DNA of 64,000 nucleotides from Amborella trichopoda (taxonomy: Eukaryota > Streptophyta > Magnoliopsida > Amborellales > Amborellaceae): the NCBI RefSeq assembly GCF_000471905.2, contig NW_006494931.1:8139302-8203301 (forward strand), written 5' to 3'. The notes beneath the pieces were generated by a model. The model was not told the DNA's origin and did no database searches. It saw only the letters and a program-made list of their open reading frames with translations. The position numbers were made by a program, and so were the translations under genes. Shown one piece after another: positions 63,037-64,000 of this stretch. Within the stretch, counting starts at the first letter, position 1, and every line of letters starts with the position of its first letter.

Positions 63037-64000
63037 GAATTTGCCCTAAACATAGGTGGATGATCAAAAGTAACCTTAATTTATGAAAAATAAGATTAAA
63101 ATGAATTAAAAGAAATTAGAAAATTGGGTGAAAAATGACATATTTGCTCCTTCCTAACAATTCGTGGAATTTCATAACAGTCCCTGTGTTGCTCTAAAAC
63201 GTGTATGCATGGATGATCCGGGGTCGTTCTAATGCCCGGTTGATAGAAAGATGATTTTTTTATTGTAGGGCTCGGCATGGCGATCCATTTGATACCAACT
63301 TCGAGCCATAGATCATGTTTTTAGTGCACGATCATGTGACTTGCAATTTGAATGGATCTTGAAACTTCAGATCGATAGTGTGCTCGTTCCTCGATGTTTT
63401 TTAATGATTTCTTTACTAGATCACATGGAGCATGTCGTTACAATCGCGAGGCAACAAACGTAGCTCGATTCCGTGCCTGAACGAAGATTTTGTAACCTTG
63501 AAATTTTGATCGGAATCTGGAATTTCGACAATGGAATTTGCAGTAGCTTCGTCGACTTCGTGTGCGGAATCTGACCATTCATCATGTACGGGGTTCAAGT
63601 CAAAGATGGCCCGAGACCTTACGCACGTAATGTAATTGATCTCGCGTCGATTGGACTCGCAAGTAGCATGATTCAGCCGCTCAAGCGAGGCAAGAAGCTG
63701 CTAAGTTTTCTGCACTTTCTTCACGGATCAACAACTTCTATCTAGCTTTTCTTCGCGCTCAGATATCATCACGGGGCGTGCTACAAATCGAATAGCTCGT
63801 CTTGATGCGACGAACATGCTTACCAAAATCAAGCGTGATTCGACTTGAGACGAGTGAGGTATGAGCATCGAAAGTCACTGCTCATGACTGTCCCTTCAAT
63901 GGTGTAGAGTTGCAGAGTGGCTGCACGAGAATAGCGTGCGGCTCCTCCTGTTTCCCTCTTTTTCCTGTAACTTCATCTTGGAGTGTTCATTCGAGCTGAA

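Larger units (their letters stand above)
61585..64000 (-). mobile_element. LTR D of the A/B/C family (cut by window edge)
   Basis: It starts TGGTTAGGTGTCTCG and follows LTRs B and C to the window end; by comparison with LTR B (ending at about 13750) only the last ~330 bp are outside. No PBS lies to its left, so it is a 3' LTR of an element to the right, or a solo LTR. It has GGTACC at 62889-62894 between purine and pyrimidine tracts, a TATA variant at 63027-63036, and a diverged repeat array. Confidence 0.8.

Overview
This window is repeat-dense nuclear DNA from a flowering plant. It shows old, nested LTR retrotransposons, an L1-type LINE, MITEs and almost no host genes. The species cannot be named from sequence alone. 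I read it by eye; there was no alignment or database search, so family names rest on recognised motifs and element ends on internal comparison of copies.

Layout. 1-14074: two minus-strand copies (A, B) of one Ty3-type family whose pol has the Tat/Ogre hallmarks (RT, RNase H, then the start of a second RNase H). They lie head to tail, with a truncated LTR between them and B's integrase region missing. 14075-14949: the end of a related LTR in the opposite orientation. 14950-21204: AT-rich DNA with no gene, holding a decayed ~190-bp tandem repeat. 21205-~50395: one minus-strand L1-type LINE split by two insertions. The first is a 3.4-kb solo LTR (22239-25611) with perfect 5-bp target duplications. 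The second is a ~19.5-kb Tat-like element, C (26658-46132), with both LTRs. Without the insertions the LINE is about 6.3 kb, a normal full length.

Element C is the most interesting object. It keeps an upstream ORF, gag (without the zinc knuckles) and a protease, but has no recognisable RT, RNase H or integrase. In their place, on the opposite strand, is a ~3.6-kb gene for a plant-mobile-domain (PMD) protein with an acidic middle and a coiled-coil tail. It has a candidate TATA box of its own and arrays of short repeats upstream. The gene is now broken by stops that could each have come from one C-to-T change.

50400-54921: fragments of a minus-strand Ty3 gag with its PBS, AT-rich repeats, a MITE relic and a decayed plus-strand Ty1/copia pol. 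55086-57231: the only likely host DNA, with one convincing small single-exon gene (56588-56974, minus) and its TATA box. 57881-59125: two MITEs of one family in inverted orientation. 60590-61579: a minus-strand copia RT/RNase H fragment interrupted in its YVDD region by another LTR of the A/B/C family (61585 to the window end).

A shared feature of the A/B/C/D LTRs is a very long transcribed leader. It carries an array of ~45-55-bp units able to form hairpins, whose arms differ between copies while pairing is largely kept, and a purine tract and a pyrimidine tract meeting at a conserved GGTACC.
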